A stretch of 64,000 nucleotides of DNA from Streptomyces sp. NBC_00078 (GTDB lineage Bacteria; Actinomycetota; Actinomycetes; Streptomycetales; Streptomycetaceae): positions 496,001 to 560,000 of the forward strand of contig NZ_JAPELX010000001.1 in NCBI RefSeq assembly GCF_026343335.1, written 5' to 3'. Each line of letters starts with the position of its first letter. Position 1 is the stretch's first letter. The notes under the pieces are model-generated. The model was not told the origin of the DNA. It worked only from the letters and a program-made list of their open reading frames with translations, and did not search any database. The translations under genes and the position numbers were made by a program. Below are positions 8,244 to 16,762 of the stretch, one piece after another.

Positions 8244-8923
8244 GTACGGCACTCCGGGTGCCCCCAGCCCTGCGCGTTCTTGGCGATGGTCTCGCCGGCC
8301 GCGTAGGAACGGCCGCACAGACAGCGGCCGGGGAACTTCGCCTTGAGGGTGCGGGACGAGTCGCCGCGCTGCCGGGACGCGGCGGGCTTGCGGCGCGGGG
8401 CGCTCGACTTCGGGGTGTCCGGGGAGGGCGGCGGCTCGGCCGAACCCAGTGCGCTGCCTGCGGGCTCCTGCACCTTCGCGGCCTGACTGGCGGCGCGGTC
8501 GGCGAAGTCGTTGAGCGGGTCGCCGTCGACCTGGTGGGCGGGTACGTAACGGAATTCGACCGAGCGGCCGTCGAGCAGTTCGTCGATGCGCACGACCAGT
8601 TCCTGGTTGGCGACCGGCTTGCCGGCGGACGTCTTCCAGCCGTTGCGCTTCCAGCCGGGCAGCCAGGTGGTGACCGCCTTCATGGCGTACTGGGAGTCCA
8701 TGCGGACTTCGAGCGGGACGCCCGGGTCGGTCGCCGTCAACAGGCGTTCCAGCGCGGTGAGTTCGGCGACGTTGTTGGTGGCCCTGCCGAGCGGCCCCGC
8801 CTCCCAGCGGGCCGCGGTCCCGGAGTCGTCGGAGACCACCCACGCCCAGCCCGCCGGTCCCGGATTTCCCTTCGAGGCCCCGTCGCACGCGGCCACCACA
8901 CGTTCACCCATGGGCTCGATCAT
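8228..8923 (-). CDS. Ribonuclease HI-like protein with C-terminal Cys motif
   Basis: The RNase H fold holds the four carboxylates expected in RNase HI: Asp in AACDGASKGNPGP, Glu in TNNVAELTAL, Asp in RMDSQYAMKAV and Asp in LNDFADRAAS, so it should cleave RNA in RNA-DNA hybrids. After a Pro/Ser-rich linker (about residues 150-195) comes a short C-terminal module CLCGRSYAAGETIAKN...HPEC with three Cys and a His, a possible zinc knuckle. The start is uncertain: ATG at 8923 (used) or 8911; neither has a good ribosome site, and a GTG at 8950 abuts AGGAGG with no spacing. Confidence 0.88.
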   Translation of the reverse strand: MIEPMGERVVAACDGASKGNPGPAGWAWVVSDDSGTAARWEAGPLGRATNNVAELTALERLLTATDPGVPLEVRMDSQYAMKAVTTWLPGWKRNGWKTSAGKPVANQELVVRIDELLDGRSVEFRYVPAHQVDGDPLNDFADRAASQAAKVQEPAGSALGSAEPPPSPDTPKSSAPRRKPAASRQRGDSSRTLKAKFPGRCLCGRSYAAGETIAKNAQGWGHPECRTAEAG

Positions 8924-8988
8924 GCCACGGGCGGACGGGGCCTCCGGCACCCTCCTGGAGCGGTCCGCGGACGTCTCCAGGTCCTCGC

Positions 8989-9032
8989 TCAGACGTCGTC
9001 GGTCCTCTGTCAGACGTCCTTTGTCAGACGTC
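8989..9032. repeat. Triplicated TCAGACGTC unit at the 3' end of the VOC gene
   Basis: TCAGACGTC occurs at 8989-8997, 9010-9018 and 9024-9032. On the minus strand each reads GACGTCTGA, that is, the last codons and stop of the VOC gene, so the gene's end appears duplicated twice downstream of itself. Confidence 0.6.
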
Positions 9033-9818
9033 CTTGGTCTTCGGCAGCTCGCCCTCGGACCGCGTGAGGTCGATCACCGAGAAGCTCGCGCCCTGCGGGT
9101 CGCTGAGTGCCGCGAACCTGCCGTACGGGCTGTCCATCGGCCCGAACCGCAGGACACCGCCGAGCTTGGTCGCCTTGGCCACCGCGTCGTCGCAGTCCGG
9201 GACGACGAAGTAGAGATTGAGGTAGGAGGGCACCTCGGGCGGGAACTCGTCGCCCATCTTCATACGGCCCAGGACCGTGGTGTCACCGAGGTTGAACTGG
9301 CGGAAGTCGACCGCGTCGTCGACGATCTGCTGCGCCGAGTACCGGAAGACGGCGCTGAAGAACGCGTCCGCTTTCTCCGGTTCGCGGGTGAAGACCTCGG
9401 CCCAGCCGTAGGCGCCCGGCACGGCGGTCGCCTCGAAGCCCTCGTGGGTGCCGCCCTGCCACACGCCGAAGACGGCACCGCTGGGCTCGCTGGCGATGCA
9501 CATGGTGCCGAACTCGCCGACCTGCATCGGCTCCATCAGCACCTGGCCGCCGTTCTCCCGGATGCGGGCGGCGGTGGCGGCGGCGTCCGGCGACGCGAAG
9601 TAGAGGCACCACTGCGAGTGGCCCTCCTGGCCGGGCATCGGCGGCACCACGGCGGCGACCGCCTTGCCGTCCACGTAGGCCTGGGTGTAGTTGCCGTACT
9701 CCGACGACGCCTCGCCGAAGGTCCAGCCGAGGACGTCACCGTAGAAGCTCTTCGCTCCCTCGACGTCGCCGAACATCGCGTCGGCCCAGCAGGGGGTTCC
9801 CTCAGGTTGTACGGCCAT
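9024..9818 (-). CDS. Two-domain VOC (glyoxalase-fold) protein
   Basis: The 264-aa product is two tandem VOC domains: residues about 8-125 ([24 protein letters not shown] ... GAVFGVWQ) and 135-255 ([22 protein letters not shown] ... GASFSVIDL). It matches the streptomycete '27 kDa antigen'/hydroxylase-like glyoxalase proteins. Metal-binding residues are not obvious, and no substrate can be assigned. It stands alone; the 3' flank shows three near-copies of its own stop region (8989-9032). Confidence 0.88.
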   Translation of the reverse strand: MAVQPEGTPCWADAMFGDVEGAKSFYGDVLGWTFGEASSEYGNYTQAYVDGKAVAAVVPPMPGQEGHSQWCLYFASPDAAATAARIRENGGQVLMEPMQVGEFGTMCIASEPSGAVFGVWQGGTHEGFEATAVPGAYGWAEVFTREPEKADAFFSAVFRYSAQQIVDDAVDFRQFNLGDTTVLGRMKMGDEFPPEVPSYLNLYFVVPDCDDAVAKATKLGGVLRFGPMDSPYGRFAALSDPQGASFSVIDLTRSEGELPKTKDV

Positions 9819-9955
9819 GGCAGCGGCCCTCTCCCGAATCGGTGGATGGTCCGTTTCCTCACGCTAGTCATGCGCCCGCCGAAGCGCGCGCCGAACGCCT
9901 CGCTCCGTTTCAGACTGGACGGGAAAGGGCTTGGACGCTGCGGACGGGGTGCGCG

Positions 9956-10984
9956 ATGGCGGACGGGACGATGCTCGCGTGGTCGGTGGTGACGCCGGGG
10001 CCGGTCGAGGAGAAGGGCCTGCGACGCGTCGTGAAACCGGTGCCGGTGCCCGCCGAGGACGAACTCCTCGTGCACGTACGCGCATGCGGGGTGTGCCGGA
10101 CCGATCTGCACGTCGCCGAGGGTGATCTGCCGGTGCACCGGGCGGGGGTCACGCCCGGGCACGAGGTCGTGGGCCTGGTGGCCGGGTTCGGGGCGGGGGT
10201 CGGCGGCTTCGCCGTGGGTGACCGGGTGGGCGTGGCATGGCTGCGCAGGACGGACGGCACATGTGACTACTGCGCGCGCGGGGCCGAGAACCTGTGCCCG
10301 TTCTCGCGGTACACCGGCTGGGACACGGACGGCGGCTACGCGGAGTACACCACCGTGCCCGCAGGGTTCGCATACCGACTGCCGGAGGCCGGCCCCGTCG
10401 ACGAAGTGGCTCTCGCGCCGCTGCTGTGCGCCGGGATCATCGGCTACCGCGCGCTGCGGCGGGCGGCGCTGCCGCCGGGCGGACGGCTCGGTCTGTACGG
10501 GTTCGGCGGCAGTGCCCACCTGTGCGCGCAGCTGGCGCTGGCCGAGGGCGCCACGGTGCACGTCCTGACGCGCGGGGCGGCCGCACGGCGGCTGGCGCTC
10601 GATCTGGGCGCCGCCTCCGCGCAGGACGCGTACGCCATGTCGCCGGAGCCGCTGGACAGCGCGATCCTGTTCGCGCCTGCCGGGGACCTGGTACCGGTCG
10701 CACTGCGGGCCCTCGACCGCGGCGGCACCCTCTCGGTCGCCGGCATCCACCTCAGTGACACGCCGGCACTGCACTACGAGACCGAGCTGTTCTACGAGAA
10801 GCAGCTGCGCAGCGTCACCTCCAACACCCGTCAGGACGGGCGTGAGTTCCTCGCCCTCGCCGCCCGGCACGACATCCACGCGACGACCCACGCCTACCCC
10901 CTGACACAGGCCGACAGGGCACTGCGCGATCTCAAGGCGGGTCGCTTCGACGGGGCGGCGGTGCTGGTGAACGACGTGTCGTGA
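9956..10984 (+). CDS. Zinc-dependent alcohol dehydrogenase (AdhA-like)
   Basis: Start ATG 9956 (MADGTMLAW); 342 aa. It shows the MDR layout: catalytic-zinc ligands in [17 protein letters not shown] and PGHEVVG, a structural-zinc loop, then the NAD(P) Rossmann motif [11 protein letters not shown]. The structural loop reads [17 protein letters not shown], with only three Cys where four are usual (first position is Asp), so structural zinc binding may be weakened. Its stop codon (10982-10984) directly abuts a truncated encapsulin gene, which shows that the downstream locus was rearranged. Confidence 0.9.
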   Translation: MADGTMLAWSVVTPGPVEEKGLRRVVKPVPVPAEDELLVHVRACGVCRTDLHVAEGDLPVHRAGVTPGHEVVGLVAGFGAGVGGFAVGDRVGVAWLRRTDGTCDYCARGAENLCPFSRYTGWDTDGGYAEYTTVPAGFAYRLPEAGPVDEVALAPLLCAGIIGYRALRRAALPPGGRLGLYGFGGSAHLCAQLALAEGATVHVLTRGAAARRLALDLGAASAQDAYAMSPEPLDSAILFAPAGDLVPVALRALDRGGTLSVAGIHLSDTPALHYETELFYEKQLRSVTSNTRQDGREFLALAARHDIHATTHAYPLTQADRALRDLKAGRFDGAAVLVNDVS

Positions 10985-10985
10985 G

Positions 10986-11254
10986 GTGCGGGCGGGGCAG
11001 GTGCTGTTCGAGGCCGGGCAGCCGGTCACGGAGGCCTACCTCGTCGTGCACGGCAGGTTCACCCGCTACGCGGCGGGCGAGTACGGCGAGGAGGAGGTCA
11101 TCGGGGTCGTCGCCGGCGGCGACCAGATGGGCGACGAGGCCATCGGGCAGTCCGACCCGCTGTGGCTGAGCTCGGTGCGGGCGGAGACGGCCGGTGTGCT
11201 GCTGGCGCTGCCCTGGGACGTCGTCAGGGAGTTCACCGACCGGGTGCCGTCCCT
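10986..11254 (+). pseudogene. Remnant of family 2B encapsulin (EshA-like) cyclic-nucleotide-binding domain
   Basis: The frame opens directly after the dehydrogenase stop and reads VRAGQVLFEAGQPVTEAYLV, then HGRFTRYAAGEYGEEEVIG, GGDQMGDEAIGQSDPLW and VRAETAGVLLALPWDVV. This is the cNMP-binding insertion domain of the EshA/family 2B encapsulin shell proteins that are encoded beside 2-methylisoborneol (2-MIB) synthase in Streptomyces. Only about 90 of the usual ~460 residues remain: the N-terminus is missing and the shell (HK97-fold) part is gone, because the frame runs at about 11255 into a methyltransferase fragment. Confidence 0.8.
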
Positions 11255-11744
11255 CAGGCCGCGTTCGCAAATGAGCAGGCGCGCCGGCGGGACATCGACG
11301 GCCGGGTGCGCTACCACCACCGCAACATGCTCGACACCGGCTTCACGACGGGCGCCTACGCCGCGTCGTGGAACAACGAGTCGACCATGTACGTCGAGCT
11401 GGACCAGCTGTTCGCCGAGCACTCCCGGCTGCTGCGCCGCGGCGGACGCTATGTGGTGGGTCACCGGCTGCTACAACGACACCTACGGACAGGCGTCCCG
11501 CGAGGTGTCCCTCATCAACGCCCACTACATCTGCGACATCCACCCGCGTTCGGAGTACTTCCGGGCGATGGCCCGTCACCGTCTCGTACCCGTCCATGTG
11601 GAGGACCTCACCCCGGCCACCATCCCCTACTGGGAGTTGCGCCGACGGGCCGAGCACCTGGTCACCGGCATCGAGGACACGTTTCTGACCGCGTGCAAGA
11701 ACGGCAGCTTCCAGTACCTGCTGATCGCCGCGGACCGGGTCTGA
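11255..11744 (+). pseudogene. Remnant of geranyl diphosphate 2-C-methyltransferase (2-MIB pathway)
   Basis: From 11255 the frame reads QAAFANEQARRRDID, then YHHRNMLDTGF and SWNNESTMYVELD..LFAEHSRLLRRGGRYVV, which is the C-terminal part of the SAM-dependent enzyme that methylates geranyl diphosphate in 2-MIB synthesis. At about 11459 one extra G shifts the frame; the text continues as TGCYNDTYGQASREVSL, HYICDIHPRSEYF and ends NGSFQYLLIAADRV with TGA at 11742-11744. The SAM-binding motif I half is missing. With the preceding encapsulin piece it marks a deletion that removed the synthase between them. Confidence 0.85.
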
Positions 11745-11772
11745 GGCACCCGGCCACGTCGTAGGTACTCCC

Positions 11773-11800
11773 CCGCGCCGGGGCGCACGTTCCGGCGCGG
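11773..11800 (+). terminator. Hairpin downstream of the 2-MIB remnant
   Basis: CCGCGCCGG (11773-11781), 10-nt loop, CCGGCGCGG (11792-11800), followed by a weak T-containing stretch. Probably the old terminator of the methyltransferase gene. Confidence 0.5.
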
Positions 11801-11963
11801 GCTCCTGCGGTTTCTTCGTCAGTCCCGCATCGCACGACCCCGTGCCGGAACTCCCTCCTGGAGCGGCGGGGCAGCGAGTGGACTCACCTCTGTGTCTTCC
11901 GCCTTGGGCCGTCCTGTGCTTGCCTGGGGAGCCGTTTTCGCTTGCCGGGGCTGGAGTTGCCGT

Positions 11964-12878
11964 ATGCGGAAGCCGTGGTTCGTGGGGGTGCTGCTGACCG
12001 GAGTGCTGCTGCTCGGAGCGTGCGGCGACCCGTCGTCCGGGCCGGAGGCGGCGCCCCCGTCCCCCACCGTGCCAGGAGCGTCCGCCACGACGACCCACCA
12101 GCGGGCACCGGTCTCCCCCGGCACGGCCGCGGTGGCACCTCGGGTGCTGTACCTCGGCGACTCGCTCGCGATGGAGGCGCAGAACGTCCTCGGGCAGCAA
12201 CTCCGCGGCGACCTCGAAGCGTCGTACACGAGCGCCCCTTACTCGGGCACCACGCTGTGCGACTACCTGGAGGGGACGGGGAAGCGTTCGCTCGTTCCGG
12301 ACGCGGACAAGGCGGCCGCGCTGGTCCGCTCACGGCATCCGGACTATGTGGTGCTGCAGTTCTGGGGCAACGCGTGGGGCTACACCTGGTGCATGGACGG
12401 GATCACCTACAACGCCTCGCAGCAGAGGTACTTCACGCGCTACCGGGCCGATCTGCGCCGGCTCACCGAGCAGATCGCCGCGGCCGGCGGGGACCACCCT
12501 CCGAAGATCGTGTGGGTGTTGCAGGGGCCCGACCCGATCACGCCCGACCGGGTCCGGCGCGTGAACGAGATGTACGAGCAGCAGGCCGCCGCCTCGGGCG
12601 ATCTGGTCGCCGACGCGGGCGCCGCGGTGAGCCCTGCCGGGGCCCGCTACACCTGGGCCCAGTACCTGCCGTGCACCGGCTACGAGCAGGCGCACGCCGG
12701 CTACTGCACCCAGCCGGGCCGCGGCCGCACCGCCCTCCATCTCGACGCGGACTATCTGCACTTCTGCCTTGCGCCCACCACCTCCACACCGAAGCCGTGC
12801 CCGGTGCGCTCCCCCGGCATCCTGCGGATGGCCCGGGAGATCACGCGGGTGGTCGCGGACCGGGTTCGCACTCGATGA
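11964..12878 (+). CDS. SGNH-hydrolase-like lipoprotein
   Basis: ATG at 11964 has GGAG 7 nt upstream. The 304-aa product begins with a lipoprotein signal (MRKPWFVGVLLTGVLLLGAC; lipobox LLGAC, Cys at residue 20), then a Pro/Thr linker. From about residue 65 it shows block I of SGNH hydrolases (VLYLGDSLAMEAQN, Ser nucleophile) and a late DADYLHFCL with the Asp-x-x-His pair. It is probably an outward-facing, membrane-anchored esterase or acyltransferase-like enzyme; substrate unknown. Four Cys in the second half (C..GYC..FC..PC) may form disulfides outside the cell. Confidence 0.85.
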   Translation: MRKPWFVGVLLTGVLLLGACGDPSSGPEAAPPSPTVPGASATTTHQRAPVSPGTAAVAPRVLYLGDSLAMEAQNVLGQQLRGDLEASYTSAPYSGTTLCDYLEGTGKRSLVPDADKAAALVRSRHPDYVVLQFWGNAWGYTWCMDGITYNASQQRYFTRYRADLRRLTEQIAAAGGDHPPKIVWVLQGPDPITPDRVRRVNEMYEQQAAASGDLVADAGAAVSPAGARYTWAQYLPCTGYEQAHAGYCTQPGRGRTALHLDADYLHFCLAPTTSTPKPCPVRSPGILRMAREITRVVADRVRTR

Positions 12879-12923
12879 GCCGGTTCGAGGTGGCGCCGGG
12901 CCTCCGCCGTGCTCCGCCGGCCG

Positions 12924-12959
12924 GCGAGGTGGCGACGCCTGCGTGGGCCTCCACCTCGC
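12924..12959. terminator. Candidate terminator hairpin between convergent genes
   Basis: GCGAGGTGG (12924-12932) pairs with CCACCTCGC (12951-12959) across an 18-nt loop, between the lipoprotein gene and the convergent PhnB-like gene. Confidence 0.45.
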
Positions 12960-13013
12960 AGGCGACGAACGGTCGAGGCCCATCCGCCCGCCGGGCGGGA
13001 GGTGGGCCGGCCG

Positions 13014-13496
13014 TCACTCTCCCTTGTAGGCCTTCTCCAGGGCGGCGATGTCGAGCTTGTGCATCTTCAGCATCGCCTGCATCGCACGGCTCGACTTCGC
13101 CGTGTCCGGGTCGCTGATCATCTCGTCGAGGCCCTCAGGGATGACCTGCCAGGACACTCCGAAGCGGTCCTTGAGCCAACCGCAGGGGCCGGGCTCGCCG
13201 CCGCCCTCGGTGAGCTTGGTCCAGTAGTGGTCGATCTCCTCCTGGTTCTGGCAGAACATCTGGAAGGAGATCGCCTCGGTGAACTTGAACTGGGGGCCGC
13301 CGTTCAGGGCGACGAACTTGTGGCCGTTGACCGTGAAGTCGACGGTCAGCACCGTGCCGGCGGGCTGCATGGCGCCCTCGGTGTAGTGGGACACCCTGCC
13401 GATGCTGGAGTTCTTGAAGACCGAGACGTAGAAGTGCGCGGCCTCCTCGGCCTGGCCGTCGAACCAGAGACACGTGGTGAATCCGTCGGTGGTCAT
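13014..13496 (-). CDS. PhnB-like VOC protein (3-demethylubiquinone methyltransferase-like fold)
   Basis: ATG at 13496 follows AGGAGGAGAACAC. The 160-aa protein has the PhnB hallmarks: FTTCLWFDGQAEEAAHFYVS at the start, VTLTVDF-like strand (TVLTVDFTVNGHKFVALNGGP), CGWLKDRFGVSWQVIP at about residue 110 and a C-terminal MLKMHKLDIAAL helix. It belongs to the VOC superfamily; despite the old name it is not expected to be a methyltransferase. Monocistronic and divergent from the epoxide hydrolase gene. Confidence 0.9.
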   Translation of the reverse strand: MTTDGFTTCLWFDGQAEEAAHFYVSVFKNSSIGRVSHYTEGAMQPAGTVLTVDFTVNGHKFVALNGGPQFKFTEAISFQMFCQNQEEIDHYWTKLTEGGGEPGPCGWLKDRFGVSWQVIPEGLDEMISDPDTAKSSRAMQAMLKMHKLDIAALEKAYKGE

Positions 13497-13623
13497 GTGT
13501 TCTCCTCCTGGGGCGTGGTACACGGTCACTTCTGTCGACCGATCCTCACCGCGGAACTCATCGGTCGCGCCGCGAATTGATCCGGGCGGCCCCGGCACCG
13601 ACCGAAAGAGGCTCACAGCCATC

Positions 13624-14886
13624 ATGATGTCTTCGCCCGCAGGGAACGCTGAGCACGCAGACAACTCAGGCAGCACGGAGAGCACAGGGAACGCCGGGAA
13701 CGCCGACGGCATTCGCCCCTTCCGTCTCGCCATCCCGCAGGGCGAGCTCGACGACCTGCACGACCGTCTCGACCGCACCCGCTGGCCGGACGAGCTGCCC
13801 GGCACCGGATGGGCGTACGGCGTACCCGTCGGCTATCTGCGCGAGCTGGCCCGGTACTGGCGCCACTCGTACGACTGGCGGGCCGCCGAGGCGCAGCTCA
13901 ACCAGTGGCCGCAGTTCACGACCACGATCGACGGCTCGACCGTGCACTTCGCGCATGTCCGCTCCCCCGAGCCGGACGCCACCCCGCTGATCATCACCCA
14001 CGGCTGGCCGGGGTCGATCGTCGAGTTCCTGGACGTGGTCGGACCGCTCACCGACCCCGCGGCGCACGGCGGGGACCCGGCCGACGCGTTCCACGTCGTC
14101 GTGCCGAGCATCCCCGGGTTCGGACTGTCCGGTCCCGCCGCGGACACGGGCTGGGAGGCGGGCCGGGTCGCGGACGCGTGGGCCGAACTGATGCGCCGGC
14201 TCGGTTACCAGCGGTTCGGTGCGCAGGGCGGCGACTGGGGTGCCGCCATCTCCCGCGAGCTGGGACGCGCCCACCCCGATCGGGTGACCGGCGTCCATCT
14301 CAACCTGCTGCCGGGCGGGCAGCAGGCCACCGAACCGACGCCGGAGGAGCTGGACGCACTCGGCACGGAGGAGCAGGAGCGGGCGCTGCTGTCGTGGCGC
14401 CGGTGGAGCGAGTGGTCGCGCGAGGGCACGGGATACGCCGTCCTGCAGGCCACCCGGCCGCAGACTCCGGCGTACGCGCTCACCGACTCGCCAGTGGGCC
14501 AACTCGCCTGGATCGTCGAGAAGTTCCAGGAGTGGACGGACTCGGATCTGCTGCCCGAGGAGGCCGTGGACCGGGACCGGATGCTCACGAACGTGATGCT
14601 GTACTGGCTGACCGGGACCGCGGGTTCCGCCGCCCGCATCTACTACGAGCGGGCGCACACCACGGGCCGCGCCGCCCTGCCCACCGAGCCCTCGGCCGCG
14701 CCGACCGCGCTCGCCCTCTTCCCGGCCGAGCCGCAGCTCCCGCTGCGGCACAAGGCGCAGCGCACGGAGAACCTGGTCCGCTGGACGGAGTTCGACCGGG
14801 GCGGGCACTTCCCGGCGATGGAGGAGCCGGACCTGCTGGTGGGCGATGTGCGGGCCTTCTTCCGGCAGCTGCGCGAGCAGGGCTGA
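13624..14886 (+). CDS. Epoxide hydrolase (EHN-domain alpha/beta hydrolase)
   Basis: Starts at one of two adjacent ATGs (13624/13627); 420 aa. Residues about 30-140 form the N-terminal epoxide-hydrolase lid domain (FRLAIPQGELDDLHDRLDRTRW, W..QFTTTIDG). The hydrolase core has THGWPGSIVEF (HGxP oxyanion motif), nucleophile Asp in GAQGGDWGAAI, and catalytic His in DRGGHFPAMEEPD. It would open epoxides to diols in the cytosol. It has the size of the family. The short Gly/Asn/Ser-rich N-terminus (NAEHADNSGSTES) is not conserved. The downstream PopR-type boxes begin only 8 bp after its stop. Confidence 0.92.
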   Translation: MMSSPAGNAEHADNSGSTESTGNAGNADGIRPFRLAIPQGELDDLHDRLDRTRWPDELPGTGWAYGVPVGYLRELARYWRHSYDWRAAEAQLNQWPQFTTTIDGSTVHFAHVRSPEPDATPLIITHGWPGSIVEFLDVVGPLTDPAAHGGDPADAFHVVVPSIPGFGLSGPAADTGWEAGRVADAWAELMRRLGYQRFGAQGGDWGAAISRELGRAHPDRVTGVHLNLLPGGQQATEPTPEELDALGTEEQERALLSWRRWSEWSREGTGYAVLQATRPQTPAYALTDSPVGQLAWIVEKFQEWTDSDLLPEEAVDRDRMLTNVMLYWLTGTAGSAARIYYERAHTTGRAALPTEPSAAPTALALFPAEPQLPLRHKAQRTENLVRWTEFDRGGHFPAMEEPDLLVGDVRAFFRQLREQG

Positions 14887-14893
14887 GGGCGGG

Positions 14894-14925
14894 CTCTGCC
14901 CGTGGCGAATCTGCCGCGGGCAGAG
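14894..14925 (+). promoter_or_regulatory. Tandem PopR-type boxes upstream of the clpP pair
   Basis: Two adjacent copies of the TCTGCC-N3-GGCAGA type motif: an imperfect one, TCTGCC-CGT-GGCGAA (14895-14909), and a perfect one, TCTGCC-GCG-GGCAGA (14910-14924). This is the activator site reported for PopR at the S. lividans clpP3 clpP4 promoter (consensus recalled, not looked up). It lies 70 bp before the clpP start, and a PopR-like gene is two genes downstream. Confidence 0.75.
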
Positions 14926-14994
14926 AAACCGCATCGGGGCGCGGCCCCGGGCCAAGAGTGGAGTCGACGGCATCACCACTCGACAGGAGAGACC

Positions 14995-15633
14995 ATGACT
15001 CCACTGACCACGCTCTCGCCCCGCGCCGAGGAGGGCGACACCCCACCCGGCCGGTTCGACGAGCATCTCGCGGCCCAACTCCTCGGCCAGCGCATCGTGT
15101 TCCTCGCCACCCAGGTCGACGAGGTGTCCGCGAACCGGGTCTGCGCGCAACTGCTCCTGCTGTCCGCCGAGGACCCGCGCACCGACATCAGCCTGTACAT
15201 CAACAGCCCGGGCGGATCCGTGCACGCGGGCCTCGCCATCTACGACACGATGCGGCTGATCCCGAACGACGTCTCCACGCTCGCCATGGGCTTCGCGGCC
15301 AGCATGGGCCAGTTCCTGCTGTGCGGCGGCACGCCGGGCAAGCGGTACGCCCTGCCGAACGCGCGGATCATGATGCACCAGGGGTCGGCGGGCATCGGCG
15401 GCACCACCGCCGACATCGAGATCCAGGCGGAGAACCTGGAGCACACCAAGCGGACGATGGAGCGGCTCATCGCCGAGAACACGGGCCAGACCCCGGAGAC
15501 CATCGCCCGGGACGGCGACCGCGACCGCTGGTTCACGGCCGAGGAGGCCAGGCAGTACGGCATGGTGGACCGGGTGCTGGAGTCGCTCGCCGATGTCCGC
15601 CCTGCCGCCTCGAAGCGACGGATGGGGCTGTGA
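14995..15633 (+). CDS. clpP3: ATP-dependent Clp protease proteolytic subunit ClpP3-like
   Basis: ATG at 14995 follows CAGGAGAG. The 212-aa ClpP has all three catalytic residues: Ser103 (MGFAASMGQ), His128 (NARIMMHQG) and Asp177 ([12 protein letters not shown]), plus the [11 protein letters not shown] strand. It forms heptameric rings that degrade proteins fed by Clp ATPases. It is followed after 1 nt by a second clpP and preceded by PopR-type boxes, the arrangement of clpP3 clpP4 in S. lividans, where the operon is switched on when ClpP1P2 fails. The paralogue number rests on this context. Confidence 0.88.
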   Translation: MTPLTTLSPRAEEGDTPPGRFDEHLAAQLLGQRIVFLATQVDEVSANRVCAQLLLLSAEDPRTDISLYINSPGGSVHAGLAIYDTMRLIPNDVSTLAMGFAASMGQFLLCGGTPGKRYALPNARIMMHQGSAGIGGTTADIEIQAENLEHTKRTMERLIAENTGQTPETIARDGDRDRWFTAEEARQYGMVDRVLESLADVRPAASKRRMGL

Positions 15634-15634
15634 C

Positions 15635-16237
15635 ATGGCGAACTACACGATTCCGTACGTCGTCGAGCGGACCGCGAACGGCGAGCGGTCCTCCGACGTG
15701 TTCAGCCGGCTGCTGTCGGAACGGATCATCTTCCTCGGCACCGAGATCGACGACGGCGTCGCCAACGTCGTCATCGCGCAACTCCTCCATCTGGAGTCGT
15801 CGGCCCCCGAGAACGAGATCGCGGTCTATCTCAACTCCCCCGGCGGCTCGTTCACTTCGCTGATGGCGATCTACGACACGATGACGTTCGTGCAGGCGCC
15901 GATCTCGACGTTCTGCGTCGGGCAGGCGGCCTCCACGGCTGCCGTACTGCTGGCCGGCGGGGATCCGGGGCGACGGTTCGTGCTGGAGCACGCGCGCGTA
16001 CTCCTCGGGCAGCCGGCCAGCGGTGGCAGCCGGGGCATGATTTCCGACCTCGCTCTGCAGGCCAAGGAGATGGTCCGGATCCGCGCCCAGGTCGAGGAGG
16101 TGCTGTCTCGGCACACCCGCCAGGACATCCCGACGCTGCGCGCGGACATGGACCGCGACAAGGTGTTCACCGCCGAGGAGGCGGTGGCGTACGGACTGGC
16201 CGACGAGGTGCTGAGCCGACGCCTGGTGGCGGTCTGA
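15635..16237 (+). CDS. clpP4: ClpP4-like subunit lacking the catalytic histidine
   Basis: ATG at 15635, 1 nt after the upstream stop, so the pair is co-translated. The 200-aa protein is a full Clp[29 protein letters not shown], Ser100 in [11 protein letters not shown], Asp175 in [12 protein letters not shown]. Where ClpP has the catalytic His (usually MIHQP) it reads HARVLLGQP, with Gly125 (codon GGG) in that place. The triad is therefore incomplete and the subunit should be inactive alone, probably a structural or regulatory partner in a mixed ClpP3/ClpP4 tetradecamer. Whether this is general for ClpP4 must be checked by alignment. Confidence 0.88.
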   Translation: MANYTIPYVVERTANGERSSDVFSRLLSERIIFLGTEIDDGVANVVIAQLLHLESSAPENEIAVYLNSPGGSFTSLMAIYDTMTFVQAPISTFCVGQAASTAAVLLAGGDPGRRFVLEHARVLLGQPASGGSRGMISDLALQAKEMVRIRAQVEEVLSRHTRQDIPTLRADMDRDKVFTAEEAVAYGLADEVLSRRLVAV

Positions 16238-16258
16238 GGCGCCGGCCGGGATCGGCCG

Positions 16259-16684
16259 TCAGGCGACCAGGCACAGTCCGTTGTACGGCGAAGTGGACGT
16301 CCGGCGGCTCCTGTTGGCCGACCGGGCAGTGATCCGGGTGAGCTCTCCCTGGGCCAGCGACAGCAGGTCGCCCAGGCCGAGCCCCAGGGCGTGGGCGGCG
16401 GCCGCGAGGACCTCCGAGGAGGCCTCCTTGCGGCCGCGCTCCACCTCGGAGAGGTACGGCATGGAGATCCGGGCCTCGTCGGCAACGTCCTTCAGGGTGC
16501 GCTCCTGGGCGAGGCGTTCGCGCCGCAGGACGTCCCCGACCAGGTCGCGCCACAGGGGCTCCCTGGGTGCTGCGGGCACGGGGGCCGTGGGGGCCGGGCG
16601 CGCGGGGAGAGGGGCGACCGGCCGCGCGCCCTGCGGGCGGCGCAGCTCAATGACTCGGGCTTCGTTCGGCGCTTGGCTGCTCAC
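16259..16684 (-). CDS. popR: XRE-family regulator, PopR/ClgR-like
   Basis: The 141-aa protein has a Pro/Ala-rich N-terminus and an XRE helix-turn-helix at about residues 58-110 (RTLKDVADEARISMPYLSE, then VERGRKEASSEVL), the layout of the Clp regulators PopR and ClgR. It ends in small hydrophobic residues (GLCLVA), which fits a C-terminal degron; PopR of S. lividans is removed by ClpP-dependent proteolysis through its C-terminal alanines. It converges on the clpP3-clpP4 pair, whose promoter carries PopR-type boxes. Identification as PopR rather than ClgR rests on those boxes. Confidence 0.8.
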   Translation of the reverse strand: MSSQAPNEARVIELRRPQGARPVAPLPARPAPTAPVPAAPREPLWRDLVGDVLRRERLAQERTLKDVADEARISMPYLSEVERGRKEASSEVLAAAAHALGLGLGDLLSLAQGELTRITARSANRSRRTSTSPYNGLCLVA

Positions 16685-16762
16685 CTCCTCAGCCTAAATT
16701 CCCTCGCCCCGATGGGAAGAGATCGGCATTCTGCCCTTGGTGGAATCGCGGAGGCGAAGGAT

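Noticed and set aside
13666..15636. 656-aa minus-strand open frame
   Set aside because: Lies opposite the epoxide hydrolase and clpP genes, both certain; composition is low-complexity Arg/Gly/Leu.
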